Below, piece by piece: positions 33,653 through 45,036 of a stretch of 64,000 nt of DNA (the first letter of the stretch is position 1; each line of letters opens with the position of its first letter). This DNA is from Craterostigma plantagineum. Its lineage: Eukaryota > Streptophyta > Magnoliopsida > Lamiales > Linderniaceae. The stretch is taken from NCBI GenBank assembly GCA_027422505.1, contig JAPQWV010000050.1, positions 1,922,001 through 1,986,000 of the forward strand, written 5' to 3'. The position numbers and the translations under genes were made by a program. The notes under the pieces were generated by a model. It was given only the letters and a program-made list of their open reading frames with translations. It made no database searches and was not told the DNA's origin.

Positions 33653-34813
33653 TAGAGCTGTCAAACGGGCTGGCCCGCCCCGGCCCGCCTCAACCCGCGG
33701 CCCAAGCAGGCTGGCCCGTTTCAGCCGGCTTCTAAACGGGCTACTAAACTAGTAGCCCGTGCCGCCCCACAGCGGGTTGGCGGGCTAACCCACTAGCTAT
33801 ATTTCTTTATTTTTTTTAACTTTCTCTATTTCATTTGTTCGAATAACGTTTTTATTAATAAACAATGTCGGAATATTCAACATGAATCATTTATAATAGG
33901 TAGTATAAGTTCAATGGTAAATCATTAGTAATAAATATTATTTATTTTAATTTTAAGTAGCTTACAAAACATATATTATTGTTGAGATGTGTGAGCTAGA
34001 ACTCTTGTGATCAATGATGAATATATCAAGATTAAAAGCTGAGAAGTTCACTGCTTCAAGAAGATCAATATAAACTGAAGAAATAATACAGTGCCCAGAT
34101 TAAACTACAGCCGTGGGATGATTTGCTCTTGATCTAATGGCTAGAGTTTAAACTGGACGTTTAAATAGGAGCCGTTGATCTTAGCGGACAAAGCTATCGG
34201 ATGGCTCAGATTAAGAATTGCTAATTCACTTATAAAGTTGCTAACGTTTACAAGTAGGAAGCTGCGCGAGGTACAAGTCGTATACTGCAGGTGGTACAAG
34301 TCAATAACACACATAGAACTTCAGTTTCGAGTAAGCAACTTTTGAGGGCTTCGTAGAGAATGAATCTTTGAGAGCTGTAAATTAGAAAGTTATAGAGTGT
34401 ATGTGAGTCCTGTAAACCCTTCTTCTCGTTTAGTACAATAATCTCTGATTGGTCCGTGGACGTAGACCAAAGTTGGCTCGAACCACGTAAATCTCTGTTA
34501 TTTTTCTGGTTTTCGTTTTCATCTGTTTTCGATTTGATCGACTTAAAGAACGTGTTTCTTGGATCAATTCGCACACACATTCGATAGAAGTGTGGATTGC
34601 GAACCTGAGGCGGCCGAAATCTCAACAATTATATATATGATAAATATATATCACATATATTTAATGGCGAGCCAAACCGCTCCGCCTCGCCTCAACCCGC
34701 GGATTGGCCCGTTTCCGCGCGCTTCTAAACGGGCCAGTAACTGGCCAAACCACCCTGCCTTTTTCATGGTGGGGTGGGCCAACCCGACGGGCTCGGCCCG
34801 TTTTGACGGCCTA
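33653..34813. mobile_element. hAT-type MITE, unit C copy, split by a solo LTR
   Basis: Same ends and the same 8-bp duplication CGGCTAAG (33645-33652, 34814-34821) as the unit A copy at 13140, so both derive from one insertion before A and C separated. A 648-bp solo LTR sits inside. Confidence 0.85.
33980..34627 (+). mobile_element. Solo LTR of a Copia-type element
   Basis: Starts TGTTGAGATG and ends ATCTCAACA, flanked by the 5-bp duplication ATTAT (33975-33979, 34628-34632). It contains TCCGTGGACGTAGACC and GAACCACGTAAATC, shared with LTR sequence at 25.4-26.1 and 50.0-50.6 kb. The empty site is visible in the unit A MITE near 13390. LTR-LTR recombination probably removed the body. Confidence 0.88.
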
Positions 34814-34859
34814 CGGCTAAGCCCGCCTAACGTGCTGCATGTCGCCGCAATCATTTCTC

Positions 34860-35677
34860 ATGGAGATATTGTACCAACATGTTTAATTATTATTATTTAA
34901 TTATGAAAAGTTATTACGAGTTTGGCTTTGGATTTCGAAAACCGATCATTATCAATCAAATTCGATAAATAATAAACGACTAAATTAACATCGGATTTGG
35001 TGATATCGACATCCAAATCCTTACATGTTTCGAAACGGGTGATTTGGAGGAAACTCAAATTTCAATTCGAAATCCAAGTATCCAAACAGAGCATCAGCGA
35101 GATGTATATGTGTAGAGTGGATATATAGAATTACTAGGGGTGACAATGTGCGGGTTGGGGGCTGATAATGGACATACCGTCCACATACCAACTTTTCGTT
35201 CTTAATAGCATCCCCACTAATTCACCGCTTATGATGAATTGGTTCGGTGATGGGTAATCACCGTTCGGGGATCGAGTTCCTCGTGGGGGACCGGGTTCCC
35301 CATATTCATGTATATCCAATAAATTATTTTTTGTTGCACCAAAAAATAAACTAAGTAATATAGACAAATTAATATGTAAAATATGATATTGGAGTATAAA
35401 AAATAATATAATATGTGATTGAAATATGACCGCATCGTGAAGAATATATATTGAGAGTAGAATTTTTTTCATTTAAATACGATCATGAATATAAGAATGG
35501 CCTTTGAAAATTCTTGATTCAAATTACTTTATTATTTATTAATAAATCTAATCAGGGAATAGTGAAATAATCATTTGATTCAAACGGGGCCGAGGATGGG
35601 TGGCAAACACGATTACCATCCCCCATCCCGTCCCCACTCATTTATCAACGGGGAATTACCATCAACTTTCCATCCCA
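34860..35677. repeat. Inter-NLR spacer repeat, unit C
   Basis: Matches 13620-14408 and the spacer in unit B. It continues after the retrotransposon at 37328 to about 37560. Confidence 0.7.
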
Positions 35678-36102
35678 ATTTTTGTTGGGCTTAGGCCCAT
35701 GTTTGTGCCTTTGTTGTTTATCCCACACCGGATAGAACAAGAAGGCATGAGGGTTCCCTCTCTCATATAAGGAGGGCTATACCCTGATTTATAGGCACAG
35801 CAACACATTAGAAAGTTATTTGTGTTAACAATTAACTCTAAGAAAATTCCCTTTGGGTGAGAGTTTGGATTAGCGGGTGAAATAACTTTCGGGTCGTTGT
35901 TGTCGGGTTTGGGTGTAGGCGAGCGTAGAAGAATTGTGTGATTGTAATATTCACATAGTGGATTTTCTGCGGCCTTGTTGCCCGGGTGGTTTTTCCCTCT
36001 TCGTTAAAAGAGGGTTTTCCACGTTAAATCTTTGTGTTCTCCAGTTTATTATTTCCGGCGGATCTTCGGCGGAATTTCGGTACGGCCGGATTTCCGAACA
36101 AG

Positions 36103-36114
36103 TGGTATCAGAGC
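36103..36114 (+). other. Primer binding site (tRNA-iMet)
   Basis: TGGTATCAGAGC two bases after the 5' LTR, the usual Copia/plant PBS. Confidence 0.9.
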
Positions 36115-36236
36115 GAGGTTAAACCTAGTTTGTTCGTGCGGTGGAGCTAGCGACGGGTGGAGCTTGAGCGCAGAAGGGTCGACAGACGAGTTGCTGTTCC
36201 GTTTTCTGCGAAGTTCTTGTTCGTTAATCCACAAGG

Positions 36237-36572
36237 ATGTCCGGAAGTAGATTTTCAAATCTGGCGAGATTTGATGTGGAGAAGTTCGACGGAAGAATCA
36301 ATTTTGGCTTGTGGCAAGTGCAAGTCAAGGATGTGTTGATTCAGTCGGGGTTACACAAGGCTTTGAAGGGCAAGGAAATTCCCAAAGGCGATGCTACCAG
36401 CAGCACTGAGGAAACAGCTGGTGCGATTTGCTGGACGTGTGGACAATCTGGGCACGTGAAAAGAAATTGTCAAAAAGGTGGAGCAGGTTCGGCAAGCAGC
36501 TCCAAGTCGGTAAGTGGAGATACCGAGAAAGACGCTAATTTTGTCTCTCTCTCCACGGATGAGTTTTTCTGA
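36237..36572 (+). CDS. Short GAG protein of the TR-GAG element
   Basis: A 111-residue frame. Residues 1-50 (FDVEKFDGRINFGLWQVQVK) match the N-terminal Copia GAG region. Residues about 62-75 form a CCHC zinc knuckle, CWTCGQSGHVKRNC, followed by a Ser/Lys-rich tail. The central GAG domain between them, usually about 150-200 residues, is missing and the two parts are fused in frame. It could still bind RNA, but particle formation is doubtful. The next frame (36597-36869) is non-homologous filler. Confidence 0.82.
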   Translation: MSGSRFSNLARFDVEKFDGRINFGLWQVQVKDVLIQSGLHKALKGKEIPKGDATSSTEETAGAICWTCGQSGHVKRNCQKGGAGSASSSKSVSGDTEKDANFVSLSTDEFF

Positions 36573-37596
36573 GAGAGACAAGGGCGTCCTTATGGCATGT
36601 CGCTAAGTGTCATGAGAGAGGGCGCGTTACTATTAGCGGGACCACAGTTTAAACACGGGCATTGGTTTGGCGTTGATGCAAGGTGTGTGGTGGAAATTTC
36701 GTGTCGAGGGCTGATGAACTTCCTGGCAAGCCAAGCGTGGAAGTTGCACCATAGATTTCAGCAATGTTATTTCGACATGGGCCGAAGAAATGCTTGGATG
36801 CGATTCCAAGTGGATATGCTTTTATGGTGGAGCATGGTAGCGGAAGCTATGTGGATCTTCGCCAAGTGAAGGTGTCAAGGCGGACAAAGTCACAAGGTGG
36901 AGGTTGTTGGGCTTAGGCCCATGTTTGTGCCTTTGTTGTTTATCCCACACCGGATAGAACAAGAAGGCATGAGGGTTCCCTCTCTCATATAAGGAGGGCT
37001 ATACCCTGATTTATAGGCACACCAACACATTAGAAAGTTATTTGTGTTAACAATTAACTCTAAGAAAATTCCCTTTGGGTGAGAGTTTGGGTTAGCGGGT
37101 GAAATAACTTTCGGGTCGTTGTTGTCGGGTTTGGGTGTAGGCGAGCGTAGAAGAATTGTGTGATTGTAATATTCACATAGTGGATTTTCTGCGGCCTTGT
37201 TGCCCGGGTGGTTTTTCCCTCTTCGTTAAAAGAGGGTTTTCCACGTTAAATCTTTGTGTTCTCCAGTTTATTATTTCCGGCGAATCTTCGGCGGAATTTC
37301 GGTACGGCCGGATTTCCCAACAATTTTGACCTGAGATTTCCCGTCCCAATTGCCTCAGTCCAGACGAGGATGGTTGAATTTGCCATCCCTATAATAATGT
37401 TGTATGTAGCTTGCTGTCTCGGGAACTGTTGAATCTGTATGTTGAGTTTAAGTGTGTAATAATTGGATTTGGCAGAAAGCGCGTGGATGCTACCAACCAC
37501 TCAATCGATGAGAATGGTTGTGGGCATAAGTTCGGATGCCAATCTCGCCGACGAGGTTGTGGAAAATGGTTGAGGTCACTGACAAATTTTTAATTA

Positions 37597-37852
37597 CTCT
37601 GACACTGTGTTTGGTTTGCAAAATGTCGGGTGGGAAGAAAATGGGAGAGAATGATTTTCATAGTTTTTTCTTCGTTTTCCTCACCATTGGATGAGACAAT
37701 GAGTTTTTATCACTTGAGTCAAAAATAAAGTGGATTTTCTTTTCTTTTGCTTACCCTTTTCTTTGACCAACCAATCACGAAAACAGAGTTTTCTTTTCCA
37801 CTTAATCTCTTTTTGCTACTGAAGTCCACAAACCAAACACACCCTTAAAGCG
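37597..37852. mobile_element. Putative MITE with GTTTGGTTTG ends, unit C
   Basis: Paralogue of 23577-23830, with similar inverted ends GTGTTTGGTTTGC and CAAACCAAACACACCC. Confidence 0.5.
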
Positions 37853-38351
37853 TGCTTCACGTTCTTTCATATCCTCGGAAGTAGTCGAATGTCGTTGCCC
37901 GGATGAGGGGGTTCGATTCATCTTAGCTCGTTGATATTATGCTTGAATTACTGGAGTACATTTTCTTTTTTTCTTTCTTTCTTTTGCAGTGTTGTAGCAT
38001 CAAAAGGTTCAAAACTGATTATGAACGTTTTGAACCATGAACAGTATGAACATACATTGTAGTCTCGAGCTATGCTTAGTCGAGGCAACTCGTCAAATTC
38101 ATATGTCAGATCTAACTTTTCCCTCATATTTCAGGCACCGAAGCAAAAATTAAAAATTTGATTGAAAAGAGATAACACCCTGATTTAGAATTTTCAGCCA
38201 AGGTAATTAGTTCAGACCATTCTTTTTAATTACAGTGTGAACTAACAGAATTTGCCCATCACATACATGCCCAACTAAAATCATAATCACATGAAAAATA
38301 GAAAGGAAAGAAAGAGACACACACACGCACAAAAACATTCGTCTACGATGA

Positions 38352-39853
38352 TCATCGAGAAGCCAATGACCAGTAGTTCAACAGAAAAGATGGAAAAGCA
38401 GCAAACCAGCTTAGGAAGGCCATAGCCGTAGCAGTTTCGAATTGTGTGCAATGGTTCTTACCACATGCGCTCAAGTCGTTCCCTATCAGGACAGTAATGC
38501 CCGCGCTCGAACAAGCTGCTGCGAACGTTAACGTCGAAGTCACCTGAAAATTAAATACCCGAAAAATTAAATGTCAACATTTGCTGCGCCGTAGACATTT
38601 AGGAACACTGCAATAAATTAGGAACAGTATTCTTTTGCAGCATACCCCGTCACCGATGGCAAATAAGCTCACAGCTCGATGGTTTTGAAGGCGGCGGCCA
38701 ACTAAAAGAGCATAAGCATCGACGATGGCTAATATGAGGCTCCAAAGGCTCTGCAAGCCAGCGGCTGCTACGAGGTAGCTGAAAGATTTTCAGAGAGAAG
38801 GGAGCGTTAGTTATCTTACTAGTTATAAGAATATGGGAAAGAAACGTAAAAATTTGGGTACTTCAGGGGTCCACTGAATCTATCAGCTGTCGTCTTTTGA
38901 CATTATATCGTAGGTCGTGGTTTTCTTGGATTAGGGGAGGGGCTTATGATGAATAAGACAAGGGAGCAATACCAGCAAATAATAAAAGCTGATTCAGCAT
39001 CCAAAATAAAGACAAAGATGCAAGCAGCGTTTTCCTTAGCAATTCTAACACCCCAAAAAAGGGCGGTACTATCTTCTAACCAACCGATATCTGGCATCAT
39101 CGAAGGCCAATCTTGGAGCACCCGTTGGCATATCATATATGGACATAGCATCACAAATTTCTATAACAAAAGCTATCCATAGGAATTGCGGCGCTAGCTA
39201 GTTAACATACATGACTTGGATGAAACCATTGTATATATATCTCTGTATATCTAGTCTTCATCTCATTTTAAGTTCAATGTCACAGTTATTACATCAACAC
39301 GTTGCACCTCAAAAAGCAAGAACTCAACATATGTGATTCTGTGTGTACTTTCACCCTAGCTTGCTTAACTCTGACCGTTTTTTATTCGATGAAATCACTA
39401 TCGACGTCAATGCTCAAGAACAATTAACAAAACTGGAAAGGAAAAAGATAACTCAATTACACTTCAAAGATATAAAATTATTGCGAAGAATTAGAGGCAT
39501 CGACGCTGAAAATTTAGATGCAACTATTTACAGATTAGGCCATTAACTCAACGAAACATTACGTAGCACCTACCAAACACTAGATCCAATTATGCACAAA
39601 CCTGAAAAAAAAACGAAACGACAATCGCTCACCAGAAGGCCGTCACGGAGGGAAAATCGCTGGTGGTGCTCATGACGACGAGCGCCGCGGCGGCGAACAG
39701 GAACTGCGAAACACGCAGAGCGAGACCCCCTACGGTCCCCGGCATGCCGTGGAGATCCTTCATCCTCGCGCGCGGAAGAGGCGCGTCGGCACCTCCCTCC
39801 GTCTGCAGCGGCGGCGCCTCCACCGGATGCACCGCGCCCGTGCTCCCGCTCAT
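38352..39853 (-). CDS. CASP-like protein, subfamily 5A
   Basis: Three exons: 39853-39633, 38778-38646 and 38543-38352, joined at GT/AG sites, giving 181 residues. Exon 1 begins [12 protein letters not shown] and has [18 protein letters not shown] before the first membrane segment; exon 2 holds [18 protein letters not shown] and SLFAIGDG; exon 3 [27 protein letters not shown] and [14 protein letters not shown]. Four membrane segments with cytosolic ends and the conserved Cys pair before the last helix fit CASP-like 5A proteins. These are plasma-membrane tetraspans related to Casparian-strip scaffold proteins; the exact role of this subfamily is not settled. It is the only complete copy among several in the block and lies 5 kb from NLR copy C. 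Confidence 0.9.
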
Positions 39854-40431
39854 CTCACGCGCACCTGCTGAGCAGCTAACGCTCGAAAAACGTGTGGGCG
39901 AGGAGTGCGTAGAATCTACGATCGAAGGAGATGAACGGAACGGCGTCGTTTCTATCGGGTCAAGATAGCTAGAGAGTCGTGAATCACTCTCATCTCATCC
40001 CAAGCACTGCGTTGTGACTTAACTTTTTGTGGCGTACGTGGACCCGTAATTTGTTTCTTCCCTTTGTTTGTATTTTTTAAAAAATTTTCATTAAATTTAT
40101 TACCTATCCAATTGGAGCAGAATAATGCCTATGCAATAATAAAAATGAGCACTAAGATATCATATGGGCAACAGCTAAAAACTAACCAAACTGTGTCTAC
40201 AAACCCTAATCGTGGTTATTATGGTTCGATTATCCTAATCGCGGATTTAGGACATCTAGAATGAAAGACTTAAATCAAGAATAAATTAGCTTCCATCAAA
40301 ATCTAAGCTGAACTGAACTAAGCAAACATGCTGCAAAGATGGAGAACATAACAACAAGGTCTCAGCACAAACCAAACACCTAAAAGAGGACAAAAAAAAA
40401 GAGGCTATCTCAAGAATTTGACCTGAGAACA
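39854..40431. other. Upstream region of the CASP-like gene, 3' flank of the GATA gene
   Basis: No gene. AAACCCTAAT (telobox-like) near 40202. Bases 40070-40262 are duplicated at 9240-9400. Confidence 0.5.
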
Positions 40432-41604
40432 CTAACGATGGATTTCTCTAGCTCTGCTTCTCATCTCCATTACCTTCTTGTGACAGTTCGAGTGGACCGA
40501 AGGCACGAACGAAGGGCTATTGGCCGGCCTGTACTCGGGAAACAGCCGCCCAGTTCTGTAGCGGACCCCACAGGCATTGCAAAGGGTTTGCGGGCCCAAC
40601 GGGCCTTCCCTCCACTGTGGAGTTTCCGTCGACTGGCAGTGACTGCAAACCTTCACAAAATCGTTAGGGTTAAATGACGAACCGTTGTCGACCGACAATG
40701 GTTGGTTCGAATTCTTATGCCTCTTGGAAGAAGATGATGATGAAGAAGCGTTCTTGATTGCGCGGCTGGGCGTCTTTTTGGAGGTGGTGGAAGGAGAAGG
40801 GATGACGACGGGTAATGTTGAGCACCATGCGTTGCGACTGGGTTTGGCCCGTTTCGATCTTGCTGCCCGACGAATCTGAGACGTGTTGCATAGGAGGAGG
40901 ACTGAGACGGGGCTTTGAGATGGATCTGTTCTCGTGTGTCTGTGTAGAGGATTGGATGCTTCGGCAGATTGTTTGGCCTGCGATTTGGGCGTTGAAATCT
41001 TGTCTAGCTGCGTGGATTTTAAGGTAAAAAAATGCAGAAAATGATTAAATTAGGAAACAGAGAACAGATATGTACATGGCAAGGCGAATCGCTTAACGGG
41101 GACAACCTCAAAACCTAACAGAGAGGACTCGATTAAGGCAATAAAAACACGAGAAGCAATGGAATGTAAGTAGGGACAAGCACTGAGGTCTTGAAACTAA
41201 AGGAGGTTTCAGAAAGCAGTCCAACTAGACTGGAGACAGAAACTAGCATATGAGTAGTCGAGAGAAATTAACGCGATTCAAATTTGAAGAAACGGATCTG
41301 TTAAAATAGAAAAAAAAGAAGGCAAAGATGAGCATCAAGCACAAACATCACTCACAGGCACGATCGGTAAGTGCGATAAAAACGGTGGCCTGATTTGGTT
41401 CTGGGGCAACACGGATGACCCGAGAAGATCAGATGGAATCGGCTCGAGGCACTGAAACTTGCTGACATCCCAATCTTCGGCTAACTCGTCTCCACCTAAG
41501 CTCTCCAAAGGAAAATCGAGAATACTGAGTATGTCCAGTTCTTTATCATTGATGCCTCCATTGATGGCTCCATCAATGCAACTAACGGGGTCGTTCTTGA
41601 CCAT
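40432..41604 (-). CDS. GATA-type zinc-finger transcription factor
   Basis: Two coding exons, 41604-41356 and 41007-40432, give 274 residues. Exon 1 (83 codons) is acidic and hydrophobic ([22 protein letters not shown]), like the N-terminus of plant class A GATA factors. Exon 2 has a basic stretch ([13 protein letters not shown]), a Ser run and one GATA finger: CSHC, 18 residues, CNAC, followed by [16 protein letters not shown]. The finger should bind WGATAR sites in the nucleus. The exon ends are GTGAGT and a CACGCAG acceptor in phase 0. The start ATG lies four bases after a TTTTCAG acceptor. A donor GTAAGTATG at 42660 suggests a 5'-UTR exon near 42661-42760 and a 1-kb leader intron. Adjacent to the CASP-like gene, same strand. 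Confidence 0.9.
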
Positions 41605-42760
41605 TTTCTGAAAATGCTGCAAGTATGCAACGTTGGTGTGATAAGATTTGATGTTGCAAGAAAGTGCAAGTAGTGATTTATGTTTTCGTTTCATATACTT
41701 TTGGATGCTTGATGACTGCGGAGACATAACTTCGCTTAGAATGATGTAACATGTGGACAACTCACGACAAGCACACATCCAATCAAATGCAGCAGACACA
41801 TTCATTTGTGAAATCAAACATCCGTTTTCAACTAAAAAACGGTTTAATCATAGATCTTTTCTTGAAAAATATATCAACTTGTTCGATGCATTTATTTCAT
41901 CCGTGATGTCTAATGCATCGGCATCAACTTTTAAAGAACAATTTCATCCGTGAACTACTCTCAACTGCAGCATTGCACCACTTTGTGAAAGCAGAACATT
42001 GCTTCTGCAACTAACAAAAAGGTACGATCAAAGATCGTCTCACAATTGGATCTGCACGTGTATATTACACACACATTGACAAATAGTTCGTTTATCTAAC
42101 TTTCTAACCGAAGGTAAAGATGGAAACTTAGGATGAGAAGGAAAACTCTCCATATTGAAAAGCAAAGCAATTCAGAGAAATTAAGAGACATGGAATGGAT
42201 GAGGAAGAAGTACAAATCATTATCGCCATCATCACACATCAAAGATGTTATGGAACACAGAAGTTCAGAACCATTTGAAATCCAGAAATAACACTCAATA
42301 ATCGAAAGGTTACTCAAAGAGTTTCCTTCTCATGCCTGAAAACACAGTTTCGACACATATGAACTTAAACGAAGATGCTAACCAGAAATTCGACAAACAA
42401 AAAAGAATAAATGCAAAAAAATTAAACACAACATCACTTCAACAGCCGAAACCCTAACAGCACTAAAAAAATCCCAACAGAAGCCCACATTTTCCCTCCA
42501 CGGCGAAGCATCCAACGTTAGAGACAGTAGAAAGCACTAATTCACAAAATTGACAACGAAAACACACTCAGACAGGCCGAAAACTTCAACATTGCAACTC
42601 AATTGAAACTGAACAAAAAGAAATTAGGAGAAAGGGCAAAAAAAAAACATCCATACTTACCACGAAAAACGTCCGAGATTTCAAGAAACTCGCTCACGGC
42701 ATCGCGCTTCTGCCGAAGAACAGCGTTTTGCACTCACCTTTTGAAAAATGAAATAGGGGG
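41605..42760 (-). other. Probable 5'-UTR intron and exon of the GATA gene
   Basis: An AT-rich intron from the donor at 42660 to the acceptor at about 41608. The proposed first exon contains no long frame. AAACCCTAAC lies near 42450. Supported only by splice-site match. Confidence 0.45.
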
Positions 42761-43567
42761 AAAATGAAAGGAGTGAGGATAAAGAAGCGTAGAAGAGATG
42801 GGTAGGGTAAGACGATATTGTGGCCTATGAAAGATAAAAAATCCGAGCTGGTCTTTCTTTACTATAATAAAAAAGTGTATGAAAGTTATTACAGTGGATT
42901 TGAGTTTCTTTTTTCGTGCTTACGTCACTAATGTCCACGTGTCAGTCATTTATTTGCCAACGTAACGTTTTGAATTGCATTTTAAAGTCATATTATACAT
43001 GTGAATTTTGCATCCCTATTTACATGGGATGGGATGATAAAACTGGAAAGTGAAGTTTTTTAGGTGATAGAAATTACGCTCTTTCGCCATGCATTTTCCA
43101 AAAGAGGAACGTGAAAGAACTTTTTCCTATGATATTCTATATTCTTGTATATATAGAAATCTTCTATACTTTTATATAAAAAAGAACCTATGAGAAATAA
43201 AAGGACAGATAAATAACAAGGGATCCGCGTGTAATTTCTTAAGCAAGAAAGATTGTTAAAAATTACTAAAATATCTCCAGCTTAAAATATCAATTCGAAT
43301 TAAAATACGTTCGAATAATTTTATCAAATTAAACATAATTCAAATACTATTCGAACTGTATTGGAAAACTGCATATGAGAAACATAATTACGAGTCAAGG
43401 ATTCTCAAATGGAACGCTATGTTTACATCTAACCCGAATTCACACCGCTACAAATAGTGAACCTTCAAGAATTTGTTTTAGATATACTAGTAATTTTAGC
43501 ACACTATGTGTGCAATATAAAAATTAGATGGTTTTAATAATTGATATACTAAAAAAACTAGTTATTA
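42761..43567. other. Intergenic DNA, probable GATA promoter
   Basis: No gene. A CCACGTGTCA motif near 42935 contains a G-box core. Confidence 0.4.
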
Positions 43568-43568
43568 T

Positions 43569-44722
43569 CCGCCCGTTTGGTTGACGGGATGGGTTTAGAT
43601 GGTATTAGTTTTAGTTGGGTTTATATAATGGGGAGTATAGAATTTTTGAGTGTTTGGTTGATGGGTTTAAATAATAATGTCCGGTGTGTTTGTTAGATAG
43701 ATTTTAGATGGTATTAGGATTAATTATAGTCAATTACATGTTTACCCTTCTCAAGAAACCTAACACTCTGCAGAGAAAATAAATTGAAAATATAATAGCA
43801 TACTTCCTTCATCTTTTGTCGAAGAACAAAAAAGAATTGAAATTATCAAGCGCCATTTTGAAATCAAGCAAACCCATATGTGCTCAACACATCTAACCTC
43901 ACAAAGCAGCAATCTAAGTCCAAGAATGGAAAATATCTGCCAAATCCTTCAATTCGAAATTAGGTTTAACTCAAAATCATATCTTTCAAGTGCAATTCAA
44001 AGCAATGCAAGATCGCATACTTGTTTGCTGTTGGGTGTCTACATAGGAAATGTGAAGGTTCTTGTTCGATTGTCATTTGGAATCGAAAAGTCGAAAGAGG
44101 TGGCTATGAAATTAGCCGTGAGGTCGGAGGATGAGAATGTCAGCGAAGCGATCCATGAAATGGTTGCCAGTGGATAGTTTGTTTATCTGATTTGGCTTTT
44201 TTTTCTTTTAAATATGCTGATTGCTGATGGATTTATTCCCTGATAAAGTTAATTGGATGAAGAGCAGACAACAAAGATCAAATGCATGACGTACTGTTAT
44301 TTTACTCTCTGTGATTTTTTTAATTATTGTTTTGCTTTTGCATGAGTGCCGTGAATAAAAGGGAGTGGAGCTTCTCAACTCTCATGATTGGGTATCATCG
44401 AATGGGATGGGCGTTGCTTAGATATGATGCTTGGTCGCATATGGATCTGCAATAAAAACAGTTTCATCGAATGAACTGTTTCGGCAATGTTGTAATGGAA
44501 GGGGTAAAGTAAGAAATGAATTTAAAACAAGGGATAAATCTGTCAAAAAGCACATGGGATAAAATAAAGGGAGGGAGTGAGGCTGTATTATTTAATACTT
44601 AATATGGGGTATTAAGAGGAATTAAATAAATCCCACCTTTAAAATAACCTGCCTACCAAACACAACATTTATTAATCATATCCCATCTAAACCCCTCTAA
44701 TACCCCTACCAAACGGGCTCGA
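43569..44722. mobile_element. TIR transposon carrying a gene fragment (Pack-type)
   Basis: The left end GCCCGTTTGGTTGACGGG and inverted right end (GCCCGTTTGGTAGGGGTA when complemented) extend into further similarity: GGGTTTAGATGG on both, and TTTGGTTGATGGG versus TTTGGTAGGCAGG. Length about 1.15 kb. The middle has a different composition and encodes a coatomer-gamma-like exon. No transposase frame. The target duplication could not be fixed, so the superfamily is open. Confidence 0.65.
44004..44177 (+). pseudogene. Captured coatomer gamma-subunit C-terminal exon
   Basis: The frame from NARSHTCLLLGVYIGNVKV through LVRLSFGI, KEVAMKLAVRSEDENVS and EAIHEMVASG to a stop at 44177 resembles the end of plant gamma-COP, the COPI coat subunit of Golgi vesicles (family knowledge from memory, no search). 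Frame and stop are preserved. The upstream part (43878-44003) is not coatomer-like and may be intron. Only this exon is present, inside inverted repeats, so it is a transduplicated fragment. Confidence 0.62.
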
Positions 44723-45036
44723 GTTTAAGGTTACATGGTTTACGAAGTTTTTTACTTTTTAATAGTCATTAATGTAGAATTAAACTGATTGATAAATTTT
44801 CATACCGAAGTTACAATTTTTATCCACCATGCTTTCCTTATAAAAGAGTACAGATAAGAAAATATAAGAAGTCACCCATGGCTCAAATCGGACACGGACA
44901 GTGAAAAATCCCAAATATTTTAAATTTATTCAAGAATATTAAACAAAATCGCTGACAAAACCACCTTTTAACAATACATTATGCCACAACAACAAAGCTA
45001 AAGTCGCAAACCAAACATCAGCAACTCTTAAACACC
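44723..45036. other. Intergenic DNA
   Basis: No gene. The right end probably contains the HIPP 3' UTR. Confidence 0.4.

Larger units (their letters stand above)
35683..37322 (+). mobile_element. Compact LTR retrotransposon with gag only (TR-GAG type)
   Basis: Complete element: 5' LTR 35683-36100 and 3' LTR 36905-37322, both 418 bases with about four differences. Target duplication ATTTT (35678-35682, 37323-37327). PBS TGGTATCAGAGC (36103-36114) matches the initiator tRNA-Met end. A purine tract AAGGTGGAGGT precedes the 3' LTR. Only 804 internal bases, holding a short gag frame and no protease, integrase, reverse transcriptase or RNase H. It must rely on another element's enzymes. It sits in the spacer repeat of unit C only. 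Confidence 0.93.

Noticed and set aside
36597..36869. 90-codon frame downstream of the short GAG
   Set aside because: No protease, integrase or other retroelement motif; treated as internal non-coding filler.
43878..44003. N-terminal 42 codons of the coatomer-like frame as a real gene
   Set aside because: No similarity to gamma-COP or anything else; likely captured intron read through.
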